Positions 20,100 through 26,411 of a stretch of DNA of 26,411 bases are shown here, piece after piece; within the stretch, counting starts at the first letter, position 1; each line of letters starts with the position of its first letter. The notes under the pieces are model-generated. The model was not told the DNA's origin, did no database searches, and worked only from the letters and a program-made list of their open reading frames with translations. The position numbers were made by a program, and so were the translations under genes. The DNA comes from a virus. Location: the IMG/VR virus record IMGVR_UViG_3300005589_000092, positions 1-26,411 of that record; one strand, 5' to 3'.

Positions 20100-22205
20100 A
20101 TGCCTGATTTTAATCGAAATGTTGAAGACTTTTTAGAGGAAATAGTAAACCTCTTGAAAGTAGAAGAAAGAGACATGATGAAAGTTGTTAAGAATAGATT
20201 GGCTACAGGCATTGAGGATGATGGTTGGGCAGAGAAGAAATTATCTGAAGTTAGATCTATGAAAAATCAATTAATGTTTGCTCAGCAAAAAGGTGCATCT
20301 AATAAGGTTTATAAAGAAATCCAAGATCTACATGAGCAAGCATATATGTCTGGTGGGATATATGGAGAAACAGGAAAATTCGGAGCTAATTTCACTGCAA
20401 TGACTCCAGATGTTAAACTTCCTAGATCTGTGCAAGCCTTAATTCTTGAAAGGCAACAATCTTTTAAGAATGGCAGACTGTTAATGTTAAGAAATGCAGA
20501 AGATGATTATAGAAACATTATTGCAGAAACTACCCAACTTTTGAGATTAGGAACTAAGACCAAGAAACAGGCTTTACAAATATCCTTAAATAAATTTGCT
20601 GATAAAGGAATAACAGGATTTGTAGATAAAACAGGTAAGAATTGGAATTTACACACTTATTCAGAAATGGCTTTAAGAACAACATCTTTTAATGCTGCCA
20701 GGATCGGCGCATTAGATAGAGTAATTGATGCAGGTTTAAATTATGTACAGGTATCAAGTCATGGTAATCCGTGCCCATTTTGTGCACCGTATGATGGAGC
20801 AGTTTTAGCTATCAATGAATATAACAATCCTGAAAATAGACCTTTGTTATCTGATGCAATTGCTAACGGATTATTTCATCCTAATTGTAAACATATGATT
20901 TCAGGATATGTTGAAGGTGCATCAATTCCAGTTAAGCAACCTTATGACAAACAAGGCTATTTGGATACTCAGACTCAAAGATACAACGAAAGGCAGATAC
21001 GTAAGTGGAAATTACGTCATGAGGTAGCGCTAGATGATGATCTAAAAGGTTTTACTAAAGGCAAGGTATCCTATTATCAAGCTAAGCAAAGGGATCTCTT
21101 AAAGGATTATGAGTCCCGTACAGGCAAGATTTTAAAAAGACGTTATGATAGGGAAGCTCCTTTGAGATTAGGTAAAGAAGGACAAATAAAACCGCTACGA
21201 TCTTACAAGAAAAAAGTAGTAGCACCTAAACCACCAGAAATAGAATTTGAAACAATGGATGATTTTATAAAAAATAGTGGTAGTAAAAAAGTTTCTTATG
21301 GGCCTAGATATAACAAAAAGAGTGGAAAACTTTCTGATGCATTGGATGATTTTGATGATTATCCTTCTAAAGCAAGTGACTTTGTTGAAGATCTTAATTA
21401 TGATTTTATGCTTTTGCATGATCATCAAGAAGATGTGATTATTGAGGAAGCCAGAAGATTATTGGTCAGTAAAACTAAATTAAATTCTAGATTAGATACT
21501 TTAGCTAAAGGGAAAAGAAGACTTAGAGACTTTGAAAATATTGCAGAAGATTTAACTGAAGAATTAAAAGATTATGCTAAGAAAAACAACTTAGGTAGAA
21601 TGAGAGATCTGGTTAGAAAATCGGCACCCGGTGCTGGAGGAGATATTGGAGAAGATGAATTAATGAAACTTTATGCAAAGTTATTCGATAATAGTCTTTT
21701 GGATACTCCTAAAATTATATCTAATGATCTATTTGATAAAATGAGATCCAATGGAGAATTAGAGTTATGGCGTGGTTTTGGATCTAGATTAAATAGAATG
21801 AAGGCTTTTGATCAAGGGGAGAATTATTTTGGTAAAGGAATTTACGGGAATGGGACTTATACTGCAATAGGAAGAGACGTTGCAACATCTTATGATAAAA
21901 CCTATGGAGCTTCAAATATCATGAGTTATATTATTCATCCTAATACACAATTTATTAACTGGGATGATATTCAAGAATTAGCAAATATAGTTAGAAACGA
22001 TAAATCGTTTGGATTTACTAAAGCAACTAGAGAAATATTCGGAGAAGAAGGTAGACTTGCTGCAGCTCTTGGATATGATGGAATCTATATTGATAAAAAT
22101 GAATATTTAGTAATGCTTAATAGATCTAAATTTTTAATGAAACAACCAAGCAAGAGTAAATACACGACAGCCGGTAAGGTTGCTAGAGAAAAGAATGGTT
22201 TGTAG
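20100..22205 (+). CDS. minor capsid protein with C-terminal ADP-ribosyltransferase-like domain
   Basis: Two-part protein of 701 aa. Residues 1-290 match phage minor capsid protein 2 (A118/MuF-like head morphogenesis): helical N-terminus, then SEMALRTTSFNAARIGA, and the metal-type motif NPCPFCAPYDG (C225, C228) with FHPNCKH (H260, C263). A charged linker region (about 300-520) follows. The C-terminal part (from about 525) looks like an ADP-ribosyltransferase: LELWRGF with R558, GKGIYGNGTYTA (578-589), AAALGYDGIYID and EYLVMLNRS (from E668). In other phages such MuF-linked toxin domains are thought to be carried in the head and injected to modify host proteins; that role is inferred here. The start (ATG 20100) has AGAGGTG upstream. 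Confidence 0.8.
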   Translation: MPDFNRNVEDFLEEIVNLLKVEERDMMKVVKNRLATGIEDDGWAEKKLSEVRSMKNQLMFAQQKGASNKVYKEIQDLHEQAYMSGGIYGETGKFGANFTAMTPDVKLPRSVQALILERQQSFKNGRLLMLRNAEDDYRNIIAETTQLLRLGTKTKKQALQISLNKFADKGITGFVDKTGKNWNLHTYSEMALRTTSFNAARIGALDRVIDAGLNYVQVSSHGNPCPFCAPYDGAVLAINEYNNPENRPLLSDAIANGLFHPNCKHMISGYVEGASIPVKQPYDKQGYLDTQTQRYNERQIRKWKLRHEVALDDDLKGFTKGKVSYYQAKQRDLLKDYESRTGKILKRRYDREAPLRLGKEGQIKPLRSYKKKVVAPKPPEIEFETMDDFIKNSGSKKVSYGPRYNKKSGKLSDALDDFDDYPSKASDFVEDLNYDFMLLHDHQEDVIIEEARRLLVSKTKLNSRLDTLAKGKRRLRDFENIAEDLTEELKDYAKKNNLGRMRDLVRKSAPGAGGDIGEDELMKLYAKLFDNSLLDTPKIISNDLFDKMRSNGELELWRGFGSRLNRMKAFDQGENYFGKGIYGNGTYTAIGRDVATSYDKTYGASNIMSYIIHPNTQFINWDDIQELANIVRNDKSFGFTKATREIFGEEGRLAAALGYDGIYIDKNEYLVMLNRSKFLMKQPSKSKYTTAGKVAREKNGL

Positions 22206-22217
22206 AAAGGAGATATT

Positions 22218-22424
22218 ATGCCTACTAGAGAAGAGCACTTTAAAAGAAAAAGAAAAGAAACAGAATATGATAAAGAAGTGGAAATCCTGAAGGGAGAATT
22301 ATTTACTAAAACAAGATTTGATCCTTCATCAACTCAAACAAAGGTATTTTATCAGTTAGTTGAGAAACATTGGAAGGATCTGAACACTAAAGAAATAAAA
22401 GCATATATAGACATGCAAAAGTAG
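22218..22424 (+). CDS. hypothetical charged protein (68 aa)
   Basis: Unrecognised. ATG 22218 after AAAGGAGATATT. Highly charged and helical (EEHFKRKRKETEYDKEVEILKG; VFYQLVEKHWKDLNTKEI). Last gene of the terminase-portal unit, before the inverted repeat and promoter near 22457-22508. It could be a small partner of the minor capsid/ART protein (for example an immunity or chaperone-like partner), but nothing in the sequence shows this. Confidence 0.65.
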   Translation: MPTREEHFKRKRKETEYDKEVEILKGELFTKTRFDPSSTQTKVFYQLVEKHWKDLNTKEIKAYIDMQK

Positions 22425-22456
22425 CCACAATGTGTGCACAATATGTCTGAAAAAAG

Positions 22457-22495
22457 TTGTTTGAATTTTTAAAAATATATGTACAATTCAAACAA
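22457..22495 (+). repeat. 11-bp perfect inverted repeat overlapping a promoter
   Basis: TTGTTTGAATT (22457-22467) and AATTCAAACAA (22485-22495), separated by 17 bp. The right arm overlaps the last base of the -35 and most of the -35/-10 spacer of the promoter below, the geometry of an operator. It could also form an RNA hairpin at the end of the upstream transcript, but no clear T-run follows. Confidence 0.75.
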
Positions 22496-22508
22496 TTTGT
22501 AGTATAAT
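22480..22508 (+). promoter_or_regulatory. promoter for the scaffold/capsid operon
   Basis: TGTACA (22480-22485), 17-bp spacer, TATAAT (22503-22508). It precedes the zinc-ribbon gene at 22582, the scaffold and the major capsid gene, so it would boost capsid expression. Transcription should start near 22515, which coincides with an ATG. Confidence 0.8.
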
Positions 22509-22581
22509 AATACTATGGCAATACCGCCTGTAAACATTGAAGTTATTAGGTCAGAATAACTTATTAAGAAAGGAGGCCGTT

Positions 22582-22959
22582 ATGGCTTTTGTACCAAGTT
22601 TGCCTAAACGAGGAATTAATGTACGATGTGATAGGTGCCCGAATGTTTTTAATTTGTCAAAATCAAATTTAAAAGTTCGCAGAGCTTCAGAGGAAGAATT
22701 GGATGAATATGAGATCCTAAGAGAAAATAAGCATTATAAACTTCACAAGATTTATTATGTATGTCCAAACTGTAAAAAAGAATTCATTGTTGGCTTTATT
22801 GATTCTTATCTTAAAAATACTTTGGGCCCTTTGATTAAAAGGGAATCATTGAAAGAAAAACCTAACAAGGAAAAGCTTGAAATGTTACAAAGTCAATATA
22901 AGACTAGAATGGATAAAATTAATAATAGATTGCCCAATCAAGAAGGCGTAAAAAGCTAG
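22582..22959 (+). CDS. zinc-ribbon hypothetical protein upstream of scaffold (125 aa)
   Basis: No named family, but phages with A118-like heads often carry a small zinc protein here. ATG 22582 (MAFVPSLPKRG) has AAAGGAGG 6 nt upstream; the frame extends to a TTG at 22537 without a site. Zinc pair: VRCDRCPN (C14/C17 region) with YVCPNCKKEF (about 57-64), i.e. CxxC...CxxC. The helical basic C-terminal half (KRESLKEKPNKEKLEMLQSQ) looks like a coiled coil. First gene after the capsid promoter; it may help assembly. Confidence 0.65.
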   Translation: MAFVPSLPKRGINVRCDRCPNVFNLSKSNLKVRRASEEELDEYEILRENKHYKLHKIYYVCPNCKKEFIVGFIDSYLKNTLGPLIKRESLKEKPNKEKLEMLQSQYKTRMDKINNRLPNQEGVKS

Positions 22960-22994
22960 TAGCACGTATGCTTAAATATGGAAGGAGAAAATGT

Positions 22995-23657
22995 ATGAGT
23001 AAAGTTTCAGATGTACTTACTTCTCAATCTTATACCAAGGCAACCGAAGAACAAAAGACTGCATTACAAGTAGCTTATGATTCAATTTCGAAAGCATTGG
23101 AAGGATCTGGATTTAGAGTACTAATCAGTCAAGTTGAAGGAGACAAACAAGAGTTTGTACCATCAGCAAGAATTGATGAAGTCACAGCACAAAAAGGGAT
23201 TTTATCAGGGCAAATTGATAAGTTGAATAAACAACTTTTAAAACTGGAAACAGAAGCATCTGAGAATAATGATCCTACTTTGGTTAAGAAGTATCAAGAT
23301 ATGGTTAAGAAAAATAACAAATTAAAGGCAGACATGAATGCCAAAGAACTGGATCATAAAATTGATCTTGCTGTTAGAGAACTTAAACCACTTGATGTTG
23401 ATGACTTTAAAAAAATGATTGACAGAGATGCAATCACTAGATCTGAAGATGGAGAAATCCTAGGGCTAGACGAGGAAATGACGAGATTAAGAGAGTCCAA
23501 AAGCTACATGCTAGAAAAATCTGATACTAAAGATAAAGATAGAAAGAAAACTTTTGACAAAAATAATAAAAAAGATGTCAAAGAACCTCCTTCTATTAAT
23601 GATATGATTAGATCGGCAGCAGGCAGAGGACGAGCAATGACATCTCAAGATGATTGA
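22995..23657 (+). CDS. capsid scaffold protein (phage GP20-like)
   Basis: Internal scaffold that guides procapsid assembly, 220 aa. Typical features of the GP20 scaffold family: a long heptad-rich helical middle (GILSGQIDKLNKQLLKLETEA; QDMVKKNNKLKADMNAKE), the following LDHKIDLAVRELKPLDVDDFKKMID block, and LGLDEEMTRLRESKSYM, then a charged C-terminus ending with a basic, Arg-Gly containing tail (SAAGRGRAM) that would bind the capsid shell. ATG 22995 is set by GGAAGGAG; the frame is open from 22968. Directly upstream of the major capsid gene, as expected. Confidence 0.85.
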   Translation: MSKVSDVLTSQSYTKATEEQKTALQVAYDSISKALEGSGFRVLISQVEGDKQEFVPSARIDEVTAQKGILSGQIDKLNKQLLKLETEASENNDPTLVKKYQDMVKKNNKLKADMNAKELDHKIDLAVRELKPLDVDDFKKMIDRDAITRSEDGEILGLDEEMTRLRESKSYMLEKSDTKDKDRKKTFDKNNKKDVKEPPSINDMIRSAAGRGRAMTSQDD

Positions 23658-23675
23658 TTTTAACGGAGGTAAATC

Positions 23676-24650
23676 ATGATGAAAAACGTTTTTAGAATTA
23701 TTCTTAATTACTTCGGATATGACGATGTAATTGATAGAACTGGGGCTCAAGCTTTAATGCCAGAAGAAGTATCAAGAGAAATTATTGATGGGGTTGCAGA
23801 ATCTTCAGTGATTATGCAATTAGCAACACGTGCTCCTAATATGAGTAGAGCTCAAAGAAGAATGCCTGTATTATCAGTTCTTCCTACTGCTTACTTTGTT
23901 AATGGAGATACAGGATTAAAACAAACTACTTCTCAAGAATGGGGAAATAAATATTTAGATGCTGAAGAAATTGCAGTTATTGTTCCTATTCCTGAATCAG
24001 TTTTGGCTGATGCAGATTACGATATTTTTGAAGAAATTAAACCACGTTTGATTGAAGCTATTGGTATTGTATTTGATCAAGCTGTTATGTATGGTACAAA
24101 TGCTCCAGCATCTTGGCCAACTGATTTAAAAGCGGCAGCAACTGCAGCAGGAAATGCAGTTACTTTAGGTACTGGTACAGATTTATACGATGATCTTTTA
24201 GGTGAAAGCGGTGTTATCTCTGCTCTTGAATTAGACGGATATATGGCTAATGGTCATGTAGCAATTATGTCTATGAGAGGAAAATACAGAGGATTACGTG
24301 ATGCTGATGGAAATCCTATTTTCAGAACAGGTATGAATGAATCAACTAATTACACATTGGACGGAGCTCCATGTATGTTTCCTAAAAATGGTGCAATGGA
24401 TTCATCAGTTCTTCAATTTTCTGGTGATTTTAAACAAATTATTTATGCTATCCGTCAGGATATCACTTATAAAGTTTTAGATCAAGCAGTTATTACTGAT
24501 GGTGACGGAAACATTGTTTACAACTTAGCTCAACAAGATATGGTTGCTTTGAGAGTTGTTTTGAGAGTGGCTTGGCAAGTTCCTAATCCTATTAATAGAC
24601 TTCAAGAAACTGAAGCAAATAGATATCCTGTTTCTATTCTATTACCATAG
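23676..24650 (+). CDS. major capsid protein (HK97 fold)
   Basis: Shell subunit, 324 aa. The region from about 23 (TGAQALMPEEVSREIIDGV) through VIMQLATRAPNM to RMPVLSVLPTAYFVNGD and IVPIPESVLADADYDIF is the classic N-arm, long spine helix and P-domain start of HK97-fold capsid proteins; GTNAPASWP and the A-domain strands (ITYKVLDQAVITD, MVALRVVLRVAWQVPNP) follow. It lacks the large cleaved delta domain, matching the use of a separate scaffold. The first 20 residues (MMKNVFRIILNYFGYDD) form an unusual hydrophobic leader. Codons with T in third position are frequent, as in a highly expressed gene. GGAGG lies 6 nt before the start codons. Confidence 0.9.
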   Translation: MMKNVFRIILNYFGYDDVIDRTGAQALMPEEVSREIIDGVAESSVIMQLATRAPNMSRAQRRMPVLSVLPTAYFVNGDTGLKQTTSQEWGNKYLDAEEIAVIVPIPESVLADADYDIFEEIKPRLIEAIGIVFDQAVMYGTNAPASWPTDLKAAATAAGNAVTLGTGTDLYDDLLGESGVISALELDGYMANGHVAIMSMRGKYRGLRDADGNPIFRTGMNESTNYTLDGAPCMFPKNGAMDSSVLQFSGDFKQIIYAIRQDITYKVLDQAVITDGDGNIVYNLAQQDMVALRVVLRVAWQVPNPINRLQETEANRYPVSILLP

Positions 24651-24662
24651 GAGTTGACGTAA

Positions 24663-25253
24663 ATGTTTTATCCTAAAGAGAGAACTAGAATACGTGTTCA
24701 ATCTGACATTGCAAAATATCCTCTAGATAGAGTAACATTAGGTATTTTTTCAGTAAGTCCAAGTGCAAAAGCTGTAGCCGATGTTTTGGCTGCGACCGCA
24801 TTATTGGCTGCTGAAACTACTATAAGTACAGGATTCACAGATCCTGATGTTCCAAGAAACGTAAGATTGACTTTGACAGAAACGGCTGCTGATGTAGCTG
24901 CTGTTCAAGGTGTTGTTAATGGAACAGATATGGCAGGCAACGTTATTGCAGAAACTATGCCTGTATTTACTGAAAATACGTTAGGTACCGTAGTTGGATC
25001 TAAAGTATTTGCAACAGTTACTTCAATTGTAATACCAGCTATGGACGGAGCGGGGGTAGAAATATCAGTTGGCTCTGGAGACTTAATTGGGATTCCTGCA
25101 ATTCCTATCTCAGCAGCATTAAAACCAGTTCAGGTTAGTGCCACTGCTATCACAATTACAGCAGATCTTACTAATTTAAATGGAAATAATTTCACATTAG
25201 ATGCAGGTGAGTTTGACGATTCTGAACATGAAGTTTTATTGTATTTAAGCTAG
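24663..25253 (+). CDS. putative capsid decoration/head protein (196 aa)
   Basis: Not a family I can name with certainty. ATG 24663 with GGAG upstream after the capsid stop. The product is Ala/Thr/Val-rich and strongly beta-predicted (VRLTLTETAADVAAVQGVV, GTDMAGNVIAETMPVF, VFATVTSIVIPAMDGAG), with Gly/Asn turns and few charges in the centre, as in Ig-like or jelly-roll decoration proteins. The adjacent position to the major capsid gene and the terminator right after it suggest stoichiometric co-expression with the capsid. Confidence 0.6.
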   Translation: MFYPKERTRIRVQSDIAKYPLDRVTLGIFSVSPSAKAVADVLAATALLAAETTISTGFTDPDVPRNVRLTLTETAADVAAVQGVVNGTDMAGNVIAETMPVFTENTLGTVVGSKVFATVTSIVIPAMDGAGVEISVGSGDLIGIPAIPISAALKPVQVSATAITITADLTNLNGNNFTLDAGEFDDSEHEVLLYLS

Positions 25254-25259
25254 ATTAAT

Positions 25260-25282
25260 AAAGGGAGGAAACTCCCTTTTTT
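25260..25282 (+). terminator. intrinsic terminator behind the capsid gene pair
   Basis: AAAGGGAG (25260-25267), GAAA tetraloop, CTCCCTTT (25272-25279), followed by more T to 25282. Perfect 8-bp stem with a stable GNRA-type loop. Placed in mid-operon between the capsid/decoration genes and the connector genes. Confidence 0.9.
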
Positions 25283-25305
25283 ATAATATCTGAAAGGAGA
25301 TATTA

Positions 25306-25560
25306 ATGAAAGTTAAAGTGTTAAAACAAACAAGAATTTATAATGAACCAGCAAGAATTGGTGATGTTATTACTATTCCTGATGTTAATCATGGTTTAGA
25401 AAATGCAATCTTTCATCGAATTGTTGAAGTTATTGAAGAACCAAAACTAGTTCAGGAGAAAGACATAGTGGATGACTCTACTGTGGATACTGGCCCGTAC
25501 GAAGAGGATGAAATTATCGACGATACTCCTACTGTAAACAAAGCAACTAAAAAGAAATAG
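25306..25560 (+). CDS. hypothetical small head/connector-region protein (84 aa)
   Basis: Unrecognised. ATG 25306 after GAAAGGAGATATTA. The first 45 residues look like a small beta-barrel (MKVKVLKQTRIYNEP, IGDVITIPD, AIFHRIVEVIEE), as in other short phage proteins between capsid and connector genes. The rest is an acidic low-complexity tail with a final KKK. It follows a terminator, so it depends on read-through or a promoter I cannot see. Confidence 0.6.
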   Translation: MKVKVLKQTRIYNEPARIGDVITIPDVNHGLENAIFHRIVEVIEEPKLVQEKDIVDDSTVDTGPYEEDEIIDDTPTVNKATKKK

Positions 25561-25613
25561 TATATATCGTCGTAGAAGAAAAAACCTATTGAGAGGGAAA
25601 ATAGAGGTGAATA

Positions 25614-26015
25614 ATGGCATCATTATATGAACCTTATGCCGCTCTTTCTGATTATGAAGAATATATAGGGGAAACTATTACTGATACAGATGAGCAGAAT
25701 AGAATTACCCTTCTTCTTTTAAGAGCAAGTGAAATTGTTAATCAACTCACTTATATGAACTACGATTCAGATGATGAAGATCATGTTGAGGCAGTTAAGC
25801 TTTCTACATGTAGCCAAGTGCAATTTTGGGAAGAATACGGATATGGAGCTGATAGTATTATTGGTTTTGAATCTGTTAAGATAGGATCCTTCTCTATCAA
25901 AGGAAAAGGAACAGGATCTAACGCATCTAGTAATCCTTATACTTTACACACAGGCGCTATGAATTACTTGGAAAGAATTTTACTGTTATCAAGAACTGGG
26001 GTTAAGTTAAGATGA
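25614..26015 (+). CDS. head-tail connector (adaptor), SPP1 gp15-like
   Basis: Ring protein that binds below the portal, 133 aa. Family marks: N-terminal YAALSDYEEYIG, helix LLLLRASEIVNQLTY, then VKLSTCSQVQFWEEYG (the Q.....W region of the gp6/gp15 adaptor fold) and, further on, VKIGSFSIKG. ATG 25614 has AGAGGTGAATA upstream. Gene order portal-minor capsid-scaffold-capsid-adaptor-stopper agrees with SPP1/A118-type phages. The 53-bp gap before it shows no extra signal. Confidence 0.8.
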   Translation: MASLYEPYAALSDYEEYIGETITDTDEQNRITLLLLRASEIVNQLTYMNYDSDDEDHVEAVKLSTCSQVQFWEEYGYGADSIIGFESVKIGSFSIKGKGTGSNASSNPYTLHTGAMNYLERILLLSRTGVKLR

Positions 26016-26341
26016 AGATACCTAATTTTATGTTAAAGCATAAATGTTCATTGAAAAACTTTGTTAGTGCAACTCCGACTGGAGATGAATTTGAAACAGA
26101 AGTGGCAAATATAAAATGTTATTTTGAAGATAAAGTTAAATGGAATAAGCAGGATAATAATGATGGACATCAAGATGAATTTTTTACAAGGATTTACTTT
26201 AATAATTCGTCATTACTTCCTGAAGAAATATTAACTGACTCTGAAATAACAATTGTAGGTAAATCTAAAACCTATATAGTTGTTAATGCACAAAAGTTTA
26301 CTCAGCAAAGACATGCGCATTGGGAGTTGATTTGTAGATGA
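26012..26341 (+). CDS. head closure/stopper protein, SPP1 gp16-like
   Basis: Closes the connector channel after packaging, 109 aa. Beta-rich pattern of the head-tail joining family: MKIPNFMLKHKCSLKNF at the start, IKCYFEDKVKW (typical of gp16-like IxCxFe), EFFTRIYFNN, and ITIVGKSKTYIVVNAQKF with the final HWELICR. The ATG overlaps the stop of the adaptor gene (ATGA), so coupled translation is expected. Confidence 0.75.
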   Translation: MKIPNFMLKHKCSLKNFVSATPTGDEFETEVANIKCYFEDKVKWNKQDNNDGHQDEFFTRIYFNNSSLLPEEILTDSEITIVGKSKTYIVVNAQKFTQQRHAHWELICR

Positions 26342-26411
26342 CAGAATTTAGCTTAGAATGGCACGGGGAAGAAATTTCAAAAGAGGTATTAAAAGCTGTT
26401 GAACAGCAAAT
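26338..26411 (+). CDS. start of tail-completion/minor capsid gene, cut by window end
   Basis: Only the first 24 residues are visible (MTEFSLEWHGEEISKEVLKA). ATG 26338 overlaps the stop of the preceding gene (ATGA). A strand with W-H-G followed by a helix is the usual opening of the HK97 gp10/SPP1 gp17-like tail-completion family, and gene order agrees. The remainder lies outside the window, so the call is tentative. Confidence 0.5.
   Translation, partial: MTEFSLEWHGEEISKEVLKAVEQQ

Overview
The window is part of a tailed-phage (or prophage) genome of siphovirus type. Every gene I can support is on the + strand and the genes are tightly packed. The DNA is AT-rich, AGA and ATA codons dominate, and most starts have a strong AGGAGG-type Shine-Dalgarno (SD). 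Promoters have the form TGTACA or TTTACA, 16-17 bp, TATAAT. Together these suggest a low-GC Gram-positive (Bacillota) host; I cannot name the genus. Genes end in TAA, TAG and TGA, so the code is standard. No integrase, repressor or lysis cassette is visible, so lifestyle cannot be judged from this window.

Replication and recombination (1-5036): the C-terminal part of a DnaE-type DNA polymerase III alpha subunit cut by the window edge, a RecA/UvsX-like recombinase, a Cas4-like PD-(D/E)XK nuclease with cysteine clusters, and a RuvC-like resolvase, with small unknown genes between them. Accessory and early region (5037-13718): about 25 mostly tiny genes plus two RNA loci. The first RNA locus (about 5083-5254) is a promoter-driven, hairpin-rich element with a T-loop-like 3' end. 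The second (11120-11370) is a promoter followed by a non-canonical tRNA-like element and a good tRNA-Ser(GCU). Recognisable proteins here are a stand-alone NAD+-ligase Ia-like domain, a DUF1660-like mini zinc protein, a Hjc-like nuclease, a SAP/HeH-domain protein in its own promoter-terminator unit, RNase HI, and a homologue of the ribosomal-processing cysteine protease Prp.

Packaging and head (13770-26411): terminase small and large subunits, several small genes including a tandemly duplicated membrane gene, and three beta-rich probable virion proteins. Then come an SPP1/A118-like portal, a minor capsid protein fused to an ADP-ribosyltransferase-like domain, a gp20-like scaffold, an HK97-fold major capsid protein, a probable decoration protein, a head-tail adaptor, a head-closure protein, and the start of a tail-completion gene. 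A promoter overlapped by a perfect 11-bp inverted repeat precedes the scaffold/capsid block.

How it fits together: the recombinase, nucleases, RNase H and polymerase would carry out DNA synthesis, recombination and branch resolution. The terminase would package the product through the portal into scaffold-built heads. The connector genes then close the head and join it to the tail. The least explained parts are the two RNA loci, the Prp homologue in a phage that shows no ordinary head protease here, and the toxin-like domain fused to a capsid component.
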